NCBI RefSeq assembly: GCF_018343665.1
Contig: NZ_JAGYPM010000002.1
Location: 661,979-725,978, forward strand
From: Cytobacillus citreus
Lineage (GTDB): Bacteria > Bacillota > Bacilli > Bacillales > Cytobacillaceae
Direction of reading: 5' to 3'
Length of the DNA stretch: 64,000 nucleotides
Below the pieces are notes generated by a model. That model was not told where the DNA came from. It searched no databases and saw only the letters and a program-made list of their open reading frames with translations. Position 1 is the stretch's first letter; each line of letters begins with the position of its first letter. Position numbers and translations under genes: made by a program. This document shows, piece by piece, positions 17,700-27,305 of this stretch.

Positions 17700-18345
17700 A
17701 TGAACTTTGCAAAATTAATAGATCTCTCTCACCTTTTTCCAACAATAAAGAAATCATTATTTTGTGTCAAGAAGCACAATAATATAGCTTTACATCTGTA
17801 TGTGTAAATCCTACATGGTAAGTCTTTCAGCAGAACTTTTGCGAGATTCAGAGGTAAACGTGTGTACGGTTATAGGATTTCCGTTAGGTGCGAACATTCA
17901 AGAAACAAAGGTATTTAAAACAGAAAATGCCATTAAAAATGGAGCTGCAGAAGTAGATACAGTAATAAATATCGGGGCAGAAATACGATCAGTTGTGGAT
18001 GCTGCAGAATGAAAAACTCTAGTTAAAGTTATTATTGAGGCCTGTCTATTAACTAATGAAGAAAAAGTACGAGTATGTGAATTGTCTATAAAAGCTGGGG
18101 CAGATTATGTCAAGATTTCAACAGGTTATTCTTTGTACGGAGCTACTGTAGAAGATGTTGCGATAATGAGAAAGCAGTTGGACCAAATGTTGGGGTTAAA
18201 GCATCAGGGGGAGTTCGTAACAAGGTTGATATAAAATCAATGGTTGATGCAGGTGCATCCAGGATAGGTACTAGTTCTGCCATAAAGATATTGGGACTAT
18301 ACTTAGATAGATTCTTTCAATCTACCGAAAAAATTAATCAAGTAT
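17700..18345 (+). pseudogene. deoC: Deoxyribose-phosphate aldolase, degraded
   Basis: Clear DeoC homology is broken several ways. It starts MNFAKLIDLSHL with GGAGGCGGAG upstream, but a stretch after residue 15 is scrambled. Good homology then reads [17 protein letters not shown] and [12 protein letters not shown]. An in-frame TGA at 18009 sits where the family has Gly ([22 protein letters not shown]). The Schiff-base Lys region VKISTG is present, then another shift loses the KASGGVR motif, which survives only in a different frame. The enzyme cleaves deoxyribose-5-phosphate in nucleoside salvage; this copy cannot be functional. Confidence 0.85.
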
Positions 18346-18385
18346 AATGATTAAAGACTCTGTATCTAAATGGAGGCCATTATAT

Positions 18386-18663
18386 ATGGCGAATGTGAAT
18401 CAAAGTGTAAGGGTTGCGGTTATTCAAGCTGCATCAATTATTATGGATCGTGATGCCACCATAGATAAAGCAGTTAGTTTAATAAAAAAAGCAGGAGAAA
18501 AAGGTGCTCAAATTGTTGTTTTCCAGAGGCTTTTATTCCAGCATATCCTAGAGGATTATCTTTTGGCACTGTAATAGGAAGCCGTATGGACGATGGAAGG
18601 AAAGATTGGTATCCACATTGGGAGAACTCGATTCCTGTTCCTGGTGAATATTTGAATTATTAA
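18386..18663 (+). pseudogene. Nitrilase N-terminal fragment, frameshifted
   Basis: ATG at 18386 with TGGAGG upstream, then VRVAVIQAASIIMDRDATI, a nitrilase start. One T appears lost in the Val-Val-Phe-Pro run at about 18520. After shifting frame, homology continues with the catalytic Glu segment PEAFIPAYPRGLSFG and KDWYPHWENSIPVPGEY, then stops at 18661. About two thirds of the protein, including the catalytic Lys and Cys, are missing. Dead gene. Confidence 0.8.
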
Positions 18664-18700
18664 AAAGTAAGTATAATTTCTTATCGACAAAAGTAAAGAA

Positions 18701-18740
18701 ACCCTTCGCTCTATTTAGAATTGAAGCGAAGGGTATTTAG
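18701..18740 (+). terminator. Hairpin, probable terminator
   Basis: ACCCTTCGCT pairs perfectly with AGCGAAGGGT across a 14-nt loop, followed by ATTTAGATTT. Confidence 0.5.
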
Positions 18741-18784
18741 ATTTAACCTTACAGAACCTAGTAAATCAATGTTTCAGAAGTAAG

Positions 18785-18958
18785 AGGCAGTTCCCAGAAG
18801 CGAAGAGAACTTTTGGTGGTCACTGGAGAATTCCAACGCACTATTTTAATATCACATTAGAAAAGACAAGAGCAAGAAAACTTGTTATAAAAGATATTGA
18901 TGAAAGAACAACTCGCGCTGTAGATGATATCTGTGATAAGATTAATCCTTTACAATAA
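18785..18958 (+). pseudogene. C-terminal fragment of an excisionase/HTH DNA-binding protein
   Basis: An open stretch reads RTFGGHWRIPTHYFNITLEK and continues to a TAA. GGHWRIP is the wing motif that follows the recognition helix in MerR-like excisionase HTH domains. The N-terminal half of the domain is missing and there is no start. Remnant of a recombination-module protein. Confidence 0.45.
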
Positions 18959-19050
18959 GAGTTTACTATTAAAGAAACTTAATAAAGAAATATATTGAGG
19001 GTTGACCAGAAGTCAGTAAATAACTGCCTTTTGATCAACCCCCATTTACT

Positions 19051-19386
19051 TTACCAATTATTCCGCTTTTTCCCTATGATCCCTATTTCCTTTAATATGC
19101 TTTCGAAAAGGGAATCATTTTCAGCTTTTAAAGCATCCTCCGTACAAGAAGAATGTGGTTTATAGTCTAAATCTTGTGCGCTCTGTAGAGTAGATTCTTC
19201 AAGAAAATTTGTTGCATTTGATGTTTCAAAACATAAAGGGGCAATGTAAGTTTTATAAGTATGTTCCAGAATAACCCTTGTTTCTCCAGATGGTTTAGTT
19301 GTCCATGGTATAAAAAAACTGGCAATAACAACTATACAAATGAATACAATCATCCAAATGAATAATCTATTTTTCTTTTTTTTCAT
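19051..19386 (-). CDS. Small membrane-anchored protein coupled to sco
   Basis: 111 residues: a Lys-rich start, one membrane helix (about residues 8-26, LFIWMIVFICIVVIASFFI), then about 80 extracytoplasmic residues with two cysteines. Its start lies 20 bases inside the end of the Sco gene, so it is translationally coupled to it. No family was recognised. Linkage to a copper chaperone of terminal oxidases suggests a role in oxidase assembly, but this is inference. Confidence 0.6.
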   Translation of the reverse strand: MKKKKNRLFIWMIVFICIVVIASFFIPWTTKPSGETRVILEHTYKTYIAPLCFETSNATNFLEESTLQSAQDLDYKPHSSCTEDALKAENDSLFESILKEIGIIGKKRNNW

Positions 19387-19969
19387 AAGTTGACCCCTTT
19401 GAGATTAGTATACTAGCATCTTTGATGATGTCATCAAAGGGAACAGTGATCCCATTATAATCTTTTACTACTTTACCCTCTTGATCTATAAGATAAAAAG
19501 AGGTACCGTGTATGACTTGGGTATCTGTATCTGGTTTTTGTACAATGGTCTTAAAATTCTTTAAGGCATAATCTTCAATAAAATCTTGTGAGTACCCCGT
19601 TAATAAGTGCCAGTTTGATAAGTCAGCATTAAATTTTAAAGCATACTCTTTTAGCCTCTCAGGTGTATCAACAGCTGGGTCAACACTGAATGAAACGATT
19701 TCTACTTCTAATCCTTTTTCTTTTAAAAGCCCTTGAAGTTTGGTCATATTCGCAGTCATAGGTGGACAAACTGTTGCGCAATTCGTAAAGATAAAATCAG
19801 CAATCCGTACTTTCCCTTTTAAATCATCCAACCCCATTTCTTTACCCTCTTCAGTAACAGCTGATAAATCCTCTATTTTCCAATTAAGAGGATCTTTAAT
19901 TCCTTGCCCACAACCGACAAGTACGAGGCTAAGGAGTAAAACTGAAGTACACAAGAAATTCCCTCTCAT
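19367..19969 (-). CDS. sco: Sco1/SenC-type copper chaperone lipoprotein
   Basis: 200 residues with a lipoprotein signal (lipobox VGC, Cys20) and a thioredoxin-like fold. The copper/thiol motif is C64 and C68 (TNCATVCPP), and the conserved His lies in VIHGTSFYL near residue 154. It delivers copper to, or reduces thiols of, the CuA/CuB sites during oxidase assembly outside the membrane (BsSco/YpmQ type). GGAGG lies 6-7 bases before the ATG. The qox operon 3 kb away encodes a haem-copper oxidase without CuA, so the client may be a separate cytochrome c oxidase. Confidence 0.88.
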   Translation of the reverse strand: MRGNFLCTSVLLLSLVLVGCGQGIKDPLNWKIEDLSAVTEEGKEMGLDDLKGKVRIADFIFTNCATVCPPMTANMTKLQGLLKEKGLEVEIVSFSVDPAVDTPERLKEYALKFNADLSNWHLLTGYSQDFIEDYALKNFKTIVQKPDTDTQVIHGTSFYLIDQEGKVVKDYNGITVPFDDIIKDASILISKGSTYEKKEK

Positions 19970-20432
19970 ATGTTAGCCTCCTTTTTTATTAGTCATTTTT
20001 TAAAGTCATTAGGTAATAAACTACTAAAATCAAGAACATATACAATGAATAGAATGGACTCCATAATGAACGGAATTCAAACAAATAAAAAATAGGCATA
20101 CCCTAACCACTCCCCCTGCTTACTATCATAATTAAAATTTATTAGAAATAACCATCCAATCCTTAACTACTTTACTCGTCCACTTTTTGAAACGTACGAA
20201 TCTGAAAAACGGTTTCTTGGAGAAAGGCATTAGCTGCCATAAAGGTTCATGGGTCTTTCATGCGATCTAAAAAATGTGATGCAAGATTCACTTTTGCTAG
20301 AGAGAATGAAGAGACCATAAATGAAGGATCAATTACCGGACAGTTAGTGGAATAAATAATATTGACCTTCACATGATGTGATGGTTTATAGTTAAACCAA
20401 GATAAGAAAAAATTTTAAAGAGGTGCTTATAA
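19970..20432. other. Region of gene scraps, including a repeated aminotransferase-like tail
   Basis: A plus frame reads EKGISCHKGSWVFHAI and ends in TAA. At 20276 the sequence encodes DARFTFARENEETINEG, a near copy of the tail at 16945. Both look like pieces of one lost gene family. Nothing else recognisable. Confidence 0.4.
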
Positions 20433-20516
20433 ATGCATATTAGTGAATTAGCTCGAAGAACGGGAGTAAGCCTTCGCTCTTTACGATATTATGAAGAAAA
20501 GGATACCATGTGCTGA
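20433..20516 (+). pseudogene. MerR-family regulator, N-terminal stub
   Basis: ATG at 20433 with AAAGAGGTG upstream, then MHISELARRTGVSLRSLRYY, the start of a MerR winged HTH. After EEK at about 20500 the frame runs into short-chain dehydrogenase sequence and stops at TGA. This is a gene fusion scar created by a deletion. Confidence 0.75.
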
Positions 20517-21085
20517 TTGGATGTAGGGATGCAGAAAAAGGGGAAAAGACTGTTACAGAAATGTATAAAAATGGACTGATTGTTGATCTACAAGTAGTCG
20601 ATGCAAATGATGCAGACAGCATCGAACAGATGATTAAACTAGTAAAAAATGAGTATGGTAGACTAGATGTACTTGTGAATAATGCTGGAATTATCCTTGA
20701 CAGGGGAGTTTCTATTTTAAAAGTAGAAGAGTCAATGGTAAAAGAGACCTTTGAAACGAATTTCTTTGGAGGCCTAAGGTTGATTCAAGCAAGTGTTCCT
20801 TTAATGAAAGAACAAGGTTATGGGAGGATAGTAAATCTTTCCTCTGGTTTAGGGGCATTTGAATTTCTTCAGGGATTTGGGGGGTTGAAAGGATCATCGG
20901 GAGCATACCGTATATCCAAAACAATGTTAAACGCTTTAACATGTCTAGTTGCACAAGAATTATCCGAACCAAATATCAAAGTAAATGCAGTTTGCCCAGG
21001 ACGTGTTCGTACCGATACGGGAGGCCAAGATGCCCTAGTTCTGTCGTTGAAGGTGCGGATACTGCTTAATTTCTGTATGTCCTAA
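20501..21085 (+). pseudogene. Short-chain dehydrogenase/reductase lacking both ends
   Basis: SDR homology starts at VLIGCRDAEKGEKTV. It continues through the NNAG motif (DVLVNNAGIILDRG), the catalytic Ser (VNLSSGLGAF) and YRISK (Tyr-x-x-x-Lys), to VCPGRVRTDTGG. The nucleotide-binding TGxxxGIG start is replaced by the MerR stub. The C-terminus breaks by frameshift (SVVEGADTA in another frame) and then by the cassette beginning TTAATTTCTGTATGTCC. Not functional. Confidence 0.8.
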
Positions 21086-21960
21086 ACGCTGATGAGGCTC
21101 TTTTACTCTTACACCAGCTTCAACTAAAAATCAAGAAAAGGGCAATCTGCTCTTTCTTTGTCTCGTATCGCTGGGCGATATAGCTTGCAAATAAATCTAA
21201 AAACCTTCACAATTTAATAGAAAAGGAGGTCCGATATGCGAAGCGATATACAAACGAATGAACGAGCTTTTTCTTCTAAGGAAGTGGCAGAAGAAGTGGG
21301 GATTGCAACACCCACTGTTCGAAAGTATGGCCAAATCTTGGAGCGGAATGGATATGAGTTTTTAAAAAATGGAGATCGGCGTATTTTTGTTCAATCAGAC
21401 ATCGGAGCGCTAATAGCGTTACGCGATACGGACAAGCCACTAGACGATACAGCTAAAGGCCTTGTGGATCAACAAAAGGAAAGATTAGAAGAATCCAATA
21501 AAACAGAGGTTGCGATACCCGATAAATATGAAAATTTACCCCAAGACCCCAATCAATTAAAAGAGATTTTAATGTTTTTAGTCAATGAACTCGCAGCCAC
21601 GCGTGAAATGAATGTCCAACTGACAAATGATATGTCTGAGCTTAAAATAACGGTTTCCCGGCTCCAGCAAGATCATCATGTTATAAGTTCTAGTATTGGA
21701 AATTCAACTAAAAAAACACATGCTAAAATTGAAAAATTAACAGAACAACAAAATACCAATTACGAAACATTACTGCAACTAGAAAAACAAAAAAGTGAAT
21801 TCTTACAAAAGGAAATACAAAATATGCGGGACGAACAGAAAAAAGAATGGAGTTCACAAAATGATTTTAATAAACGATTAGAAGAAGAGATACAAAAACC
21901 TAAAGAAAAATGGGGAAGGCTTTTCTCTATATTCCGAAAATAGGAGGTTGAGATCCTCAA
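21065..21960 (+). repeat. Cassette copy A carrying the HTH/DUF3967-like gene
   Basis: Most complete of four related copies (also 21962-22564, 27470-27990, 28045-28440). The shared leader starts TTAATTTCTGTATGTCC. It continues with ACACCAGCTTCAACTAAAAA and a TCGTATCG..GGCGATATA..TTGCAAATAAATC block, then the gene's ribosome binding site. Boundaries coincide with breaks in neighbouring genes. Confidence 0.65.
21236..21943 (+). CDS. RacA/MerR-like HTH protein with coiled coil (plasmid type, DUF3967-like)
   Basis: 235 residues with AAAGGAGG before the ATG. Residues about 10-65 form a MerR-like HTH (SSKEVAEEVGIATPTVRKYG, then a wing). Residues about 100-215 form a long coiled coil rich in Gln, Glu and Lys. 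The C-terminus, around KEWSSQNDFNKRLEEEI, resembles the DUF3967 tail found in proteins of large Bacillus plasmids. Such proteins are thought to bind DNA in plasmid maintenance or segregation, but the function is not established. Intact here; two degraded copies and one truncated copy occur in the next 7 kb. Probably plasmid-derived. Confidence 0.65.
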   Translation: MRSDIQTNERAFSSKEVAEEVGIATPTVRKYGQILERNGYEFLKNGDRRIFVQSDIGALIALRDTDKPLDDTAKGLVDQQKERLEESNKTEVAIPDKYENLPQDPNQLKEILMFLVNELAATREMNVQLTNDMSELKITVSRLQQDHHVISSSIGNSTKKTHAKIEKLTEQQNTNYETLLQLEKQKSEFLQKEIQNMRDEQKKEWSSQNDFNKRLEEEIQKPKEKWGRLFSIFRK

Positions 21961-21961
21961 T

Positions 21962-22564
21962 CCAAAACAAGAGTCATCCTTTACAGAGTATCACAAGAAA
22001 GGGGGGTACCAACCCTTTTTTTGATTCGTATCGGTTGGCGATATAACTTACAAATAAATCCCCAAAACCATCATCTTTAAGAAAGGGGATAAGCGATATG
22101 ATATATATCGGAATGAACGAGCATTCTTTTACAAGGAAGTGAGAAAAAGAGTAGGGACTGGAACACCGCTGTCCGAGAGTTCGGACGAAGTGGATATGAG
22201 TTTTAAAAGATGAAGATTGGCTTATCATTGTTAAATCAGATATCGAAGCACTTATAGCGTTACGCAATACGGACAAGCCACTAGACGATTCACTAAAAAC
22301 CTTGTGTTTCTACAAAAAGAAAGATTAGAAGTACCAATGAAACAGAGATTGCGATACCCGATATAAATATACCCCTCGATTCTATTCCCTATCTTTACGA
22401 TATTTAAGTAGTAAATTAGAGTTAATGATTATTTAACCAAATAAAAAGGAGAAATTCCTTTGTTCTGAATATTAGGATTCACTATTTTGCAAGTTTCAAC
22501 AAATTCCCGGGAAATATCTACAAATTATGAGTAGATATCGACAAAAATTAGAAGCATTTAAATA
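21962..22564 (+). repeat. Cassette copy A', degraded
   Basis: Follows copy A directly. It carries the same leader and a heavily mutated HTH gene: CGGAATGAACGAGCATTCTT is followed by frameshifts and stops. It then continues with a tail containing AAATTCCCGGGAAATATC. Nearly identical to copy B at 27.5 kb, apart from the insertion element that follows it. Confidence 0.65.
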
Positions 22565-24107
22565 ACTCAACTTTCGCACATAGAAAAATCTAATGAGCCC
22601 TTGATATAACTTGGCAAAGTCTCAAACCATTGTGCTAATTGACTGTTTAAAGTTTTCGTGCTCAAAGAAACACTGTCTTTCGACATTGTTTTAAATAATT
22701 CTAGTAACTGTTGTAAAGCTGTAAGCATATCTAGATCTTTTATATCATCGCACATCAAGAAAAAAAGATGCCCTATTGTCTTTGGATCCTGTTCATTTCT
22801 TCTGTTCCATTCAAGAAGGATATAACGTGTAAAAACCAGTGTTGTATGACCAATCATGGTGTCGTAAGATCTTCCTTGAAATTCTTTCGCTAACTTTAAT
22901 AATGATTTTGTGCATTTAAAGAAGGTTTTAATGTCCCAACGCATCCCATAAATTCTAACGACTTCTTCATCCGAAAGAGCAGTATCAGTCGTAAGAATCG
23001 CCAGCCATTCGCTCTTCTTATTGCGATTTCTAACAAAAACAATCTTAACCGGAGTCCGGTTGTCGGTATGAAGACATACTTGAATAGAACCTAAAATATC
23101 CTTCTTTTGAAGAGTAGGTCGAACTAATTTGAATAAATCTTCTAGTTTCAAAAGTTTATCGTTATATTGATAGCGTTGCTTCATTTGTTTGACCATGCCA
23201 ATCACGAATAAGCCTTTTTCAAAGATAGATTCGATTAAAGGTGCATGTGTAAACCATGTGTCCATTAAAACATAGTCAGCAACTAACCCTTTGTCTAAGG
23301 CGTTTTGAATTAGTGTTGCCGCAACTTCAGGCTTAGGTCGAATGGCTTCCTTACGACGTTTGAATCCTGAAGTTCTTTTGTCAATAGATGAATCAAGTTC
23401 ACAATAACGGTTTGATTTATTCGCCGAACTTAGCAATGCAAAATCAACTGGTATGAAGAGCCGTCTGACCAACCTAGTGTTAACATGGAGAACCCTTTAA
23501 TGAACTTATGACTCACATGATCATGAACACGTGATAGTAGCTCAACACATTTACTACGATTACGTGAAAAGACCGAATCATCAACGATAAAGACAGATAT
23601 TCTCTCTGATTAAGTGAGTTTTTGAAAACGCTGAGTGACATCAGACGAAAGGGACGATAAAAACTTACGCCAATTGAATGTTGGTACTTTTAAAAATCGA
23701 TAAATCACATCTTTTCCGGGTAGATCGGCTGCTTGTTTACTTAAACCAGCTTGGTACCAGGTACGATGTTCAAAAACTAAAAGAAACAAAAGTTGAAAAA
23801 TAGAAAGACATGAAAAACCAAGTCTTTTTGTAATCCCGGCACTACGCAAGTGATTACCAATATTTAGTTCCGAAAAACTGCTTTTCATAGCTTGTGAGAG
23901 ATGGACAAAAGCCGATTTCTTAGATAACATATTTGGTGACACCTTTCTTTGGTTAATTGGTTTGGTCACCATTATTTTACCAAAAGAAACGGTGTCTTTC
24001 TTTTTATCTGTACACAAAATGCAGTGAAAAACAAATTGATATTATTTTAGGCAATAGAGAAGATATCATACAGCTTTAAGACTAAAATTCAACTGCGAAA
24101 GTTGAGT
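22565..24107 (-). mobile_element. IS4-family insertion sequence, inactive
   Basis: 1543 bp bounded by perfect 14-bp inverted repeats ACTCAACTTTCGCA. It is flanked by the direct repeat AAATA (22560-22564 and 24108-24112). The paralogous sequence at about 27973-27990 is the same site without the element (GCATTTAAATAACTATAAAC), which proves the boundaries. The transposase is broken. Confidence 0.85.
22567..24017 (-). pseudogene. IS4-family transposase with stop, frameshift and catalytic substitution
   Basis: The N-terminal part (24017-23610) ends at an in-frame TAA. Past the stop, the frame continues with SVFIVDDSVFSRNRSK, the first catalytic Asp segment. A frameshift near 23470 leads into the rest, with the second Asp in LMDTWFTH. 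The YREK signature of IS4 elements reads YGMRWDIKTFFKCTK, with Lys where the catalytic Glu should be (AAA in place of GAA). Three independent lesions make the enzyme dead. Confidence 0.85.
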
Positions 24108-24584
24108 AAATAACTATAAACTCAGATTCATTTTTTGTGAAATTGCAAATGGTGTCAGGTGATTATATAGGTAACTATAAAAAAAAGAAACAAATAGTCC
24201 TTCTCTATTCCATTAAAGGGCCATATAATGGTGCGAAACGCTTCTAACCTAACTTGGGAGTGGTCACATTACCTAGATACAGAGTCTCCTGGGGCATGAA
24301 AAGAGTGAAACAACAATACTCTATGCTCATCTCAGTGGGAAATTAAGACAGGATTTATATGGCAAGTATTTTTGAATCGGGACAAATTGTGGAGCAACCA
24401 CGAATACGGTAAATGATGTCAAAGTAGGATTATAATAAATAACTCAACTTTCGCAGCTCGGCCCGTTCAATACTCTTGATACAGAAAGTTTGCACACAAA
24501 TTCCAGTGAATTGCAAGACGTGAAATAAAGTAATTATAATTTTATAATTACTATTGATTACATTTAAGGAGTGGAGGTATATTT
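24108..24584. other. Non-coding stretch with a solo IS end
   Basis: Contains a lone copy of the 14-bp IS4 terminal repeat ACTCAACTTTCGCA at 24442-24455. It is also preceded by AAATA, with no second end to the right. This is a remnant of another copy, or the scar of a deletion between two insertions. The rest holds no recognisable gene; the SDR promoter must lie near its end. Confidence 0.55.
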
Positions 24585-25337
24585 ATGGAGCCATTAAAAA
24601 ATAAAGTAGTAATAGTAACCGGCAGTAGTAGAGGGATTGGTGCAGCTACGGCTGTTTTACTAGCACAAGCAGGAGCCGATGTTGTAGTTAACTATCATAG
24701 TTCTGAAAAAGAAGCTTTAAAGGTTCTTGCTGAAGTAGAAACAACAGGGCGAAAAGGGAAGGTTATACAAGCTGATGTTAGAACGACGGAAGGTGTAAAG
24801 GCTCTAGTTGATGAGACCATTCGTGAATTTGGGAAGGTTGACATTCTTATAAACAATGCAAATATTGACTTTGCGATCAAGCCTTTCACGGAAATGAGTT
24901 GGGAAGAATTCTCCTATAAGTTAAATAATGAAATGGGCTCAGCTTTTCAACTATGCCAAGAAGTAGTTCCCCATATGGAAAAGCAAGGAGGAGGAAAAAT
25001 TGTATTAATATCCAGTTCTCTATCCCGGACTCCTTCACAGGAATTCATTGCTCATGGTACAGCCAAAGCAGCCATTACTACATTTGCCAAATACTTAGCA
25101 CAAGAACTAGGACCTAAAAATATTGTAACCAATGTTATTTCTCCTGGTTTAGTCTTAACGGATGCAACAAAAGACGGATCTTCAGAAATGCATGAGATGC
25201 TTAGAAACTTAACACCATTACAACGTGTGGCAAAACCGGAAGATATCGCCGGAGCTATTTTAAGTTTGGTAGCTAACTGGAATGGGCATATAAATGGTGC
25301 TTATATTCCGGTTAATGGTGGAATTGACATGAGTTAA
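24585..25337 (+). CDS. Short-chain dehydrogenase/reductase with His in place of the catalytic Tyr
   Basis: 250 residues of classical SDR length, with AAGGAGTGGAGG upstream. Cofactor motif TGSSRGIG (residues about 13-20), NNAN in place of NNAG at about 90, catalytic Ser in VLISSSLSRTP (about 144). The position of the YxxxK pair reads HGTAK, so His replaces Tyr while Lys is kept. The C-terminal VNGGIDMS resembles FabG-like enzymes. A group of SDRs with HGTAK exists as far as I recall; activity may be altered or rely on another residue. Substrate unknown. The only intact gene in about 9 kb of debris. Confidence 0.8.
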   Translation: MEPLKNKVVIVTGSSRGIGAATAVLLAQAGADVVVNYHSSEKEALKVLAEVETTGRKGKVIQADVRTTEGVKALVDETIREFGKVDILINNANIDFAIKPFTEMSWEEFSYKLNNEMGSAFQLCQEVVPHMEKQGGGKIVLISSSLSRTPSQEFIAHGTAKAAITTFAKYLAQELGPKNIVTNVISPGLVLTDATKDGSSEMHEMLRNLTPLQRVAKPEDIAGAILSLVANWNGHINGAYIPVNGGIDMS

Positions 25338-25974
25338 TGTAAAAACAAGAAAACGAAACAGAAAAAGAAGAGACTTCAACATTTAAGGAAAACTGGATAT
25401 TAATCCAACTTCCGATAACGGGATTTATATAAATAAAATGAGTTTAAAGTATGAATCAGTTTCATTATTAAGTATGATTTAAAAATTCCCTTTTTTGTTA
25501 TTATTTAATTAATATTTAACAAATGGGGGATGGAATATAAAGCTTAAGGTTCAAGGGGTTTCTGAACTGGTTTTGCAGGTAGAATCAATGGCTAGAGCAA
25601 TGGGAATTATTTGTATCCTTAGTAGTCAAAGAGAAAACAGTAAGAGAGTTAATACCAAAAAATTAATGAAAGTTTTCAAAAATGCGGCGGGGCAGAAAAA
25701 GCTCTAGAAGCTATTGATGCTTTTGTGCAAAACAAAAAATGAGGAGTAGAGTAAGAAACTGATATAAAAGGGATAGCTTACGCTATCTCTTTTACTTTCA
25801 GTTCCTCCTAGTCAAACCGTACGTGAGGTTTTCCCTTATACGGCTTTCCGACGTGTTTCATCTTTAATAAAGTTGTTGATTTGAAATAAAGTCGCGATGT
25901 TTATAAAAAAGATGCGAAGCTTTACCCCTTTGGATATTATTGATTTATCAATAATTTTTGTAAGAGGTGATTTC
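25338..25974. other. Region of fragments: glyoxalase start, unknown tail, intron scrap
   Basis: At about 25541 a frame reads KLKVQGVSELVLQVESMARA, a VOC/glyoxalase N-terminus. ATA sits where the start codon should be, and the downstream part is lost. At about 25680-25741 another scrap reads KCGGAEKALEAIDAFVQNKK and then stops. A group II intron domain V-like piece lies at 25814. Confidence 0.45.
25814..25846 (-). ncRNA. Group II intron domain V-like remnant
   Basis: On the minus strand the sequence runs AAGCCGTATAAGGG, AAAA, CCTCACGTACGGTTT. This matches the 34-nt catalytic domain V of bacterial group II introns (GAGCCGTATG..GAAA..CGTACGGTTC), with the AGC triad kept. No reverse transcriptase or other intron domains were found around it, so it is a fragment. 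Confidence 0.5.
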
Positions 25975-26170
25975 ATGAAATTAAATCATTTAAATTTGAT
26001 TGCCAATTACGTTGAAGCTTTATGGGCGTTCTTAGAAACATATTTTAATATGAGGTGTGTTGGTAGCCGTGGAAAAGGATTTGCTGCTATGTTTGATGAT
26101 GATCAATTTGTATTAACTTTGATGAAAGGAAAAGATGTTCAGTATCCTAAGACATTTCATTCCCGAGACC
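25975..26170 (+). pseudogene. VOC/glyoxalase-family protein, C-terminally truncated
   Basis: ATG at 25975 with AAGAGGTG upstream, then MKLNHLNLIANYVEALWAFL and FAAMFDDDQFVLTLMKG, a VOC-fold beta-alpha-beta module with the metal-site His in the first strand. Homology ends abruptly at about 26170, where the sequence becomes the antisense of a conjugation gene. About half of the usual 120 residues are left. Confidence 0.7.
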
Positions 26171-27305
26171 TGAAACCATTTTGACACCACATATGCCCCT
26201 ACTAGAACGCCCCAACCGTTTTTTAACCCTGCATCAATGCCGAACAGTCTTTCAACAATATTCGGTCCATCAACAACGGCGAGGGAAAAGGCAATCAAAG
26301 CTATTAAGTACGGGAAGGTAGACAATGTGTTTTCCAAATAAACCATTCCGATCATGTCACTTTCATTGATAGAAAAATTAGGATGGTAGCAATGAACGTA
26401 TTCTAAATGGCTTGAAGTATCTTCTTTGTTTTCTGTCCATCATGGACGTCAGCAGGCGCCACTATCAGCGCCAATATATAGTTAAATGTTAGCTCGAAAA
26501 ATAACTTTGCAAGCTTTAACGCAATTGAGAAGAGCATAAAGGCGATAATCCCGAGCGTGACGAAAATTGTAAACCAATTGATCGAGTAACGGAAATAATA
26601 CTCGTTATTCCACTCTAGTCCAGATTGATCTAATTTTTCGGCACGGTATTCACCGATGTTATTAAGGGGAAGCATATATTTTGAAATCTCTTGTCCTTCA
26701 CTGGAAATGCCTTCTGTATCTATTCCATATTTCTCACGGACATTGATATTCGCAATTTTGCTAGGCGGTGTACTGTTTGGAACAGTCAAGTCCGTTGTAG
26801 ACCAATTGTTTTTATCAATTTCCGTCAAGTCGTTGACGTTTCGTTGAATAGAGCCACTTAGTGTTGATTCATCGTTTGGATACAGTGCATCCACTTTTAC
26901 AGCGTCAATCGCTGTGTCTGTAAATTCATTTGCCTTGTCCATTCTACTGTTCAGCAGAAGTACGATGATACGGGCAATAAAAATGTTTATTGCGAATCCT
27001 TCACGGTCGAATTTCTTGTTGAAAATCAGTAAATATCCTGTATAAAGAAGGGAAAAGGCTAACAAAATGTACAGGAATGGTCTGATGGAATCAAAAAATG
27101 CCACAATCTCAGGATTGTTAAAAAAGGACTTAATCAATAAAATGTCATCGGTTAGGTTTTCAAGCATGTCCACAATCCATGCCAGCCCTTGAACCAATAC
27201 CCAAGCGATCCATCTGATAATGTCTGTGAAAATGTTCGAAACGCTAAGGTAATCCTGGAACTCTTCAAGTTTAAGAGCAATTTCTTCATTACTTATTAGA
27301 ATCAC
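26165..27305 (-). pseudogene. VirB6/TrbL-like conjugation membrane protein, broken
   Basis: The GTG start at 27305 overlaps the end of an upstream conjugation gene. The first 300 residues contain several membrane helices and the motif ALIVAPADVHDGQKTKKIL. A TAG follows at 26403, then a frameshift, and the homology resumes with GMVYLENTLSTFPYLIALI and ERLFGIDAGLKNGWG. It is cut at about 26170 by the VOC junction. The family is a polytopic channel protein of Gram-positive conjugative plasmids or ICEs. Remnant of such an element. Confidence 0.7.

Noticed and set aside
18009..18011. In-frame TGA in the deoC remnant as a second selenocysteine codon
   Set aside because: It replaces Gly, no hairpin follows at SECIS distance, and the gene has several other frameshifts and losses.
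20712..20972. Minus-strand ORF over the SDR fragment
   Set aside because: Shadow of SDR coding sequence with clear NNAG and YxxxK motifs on the plus strand.
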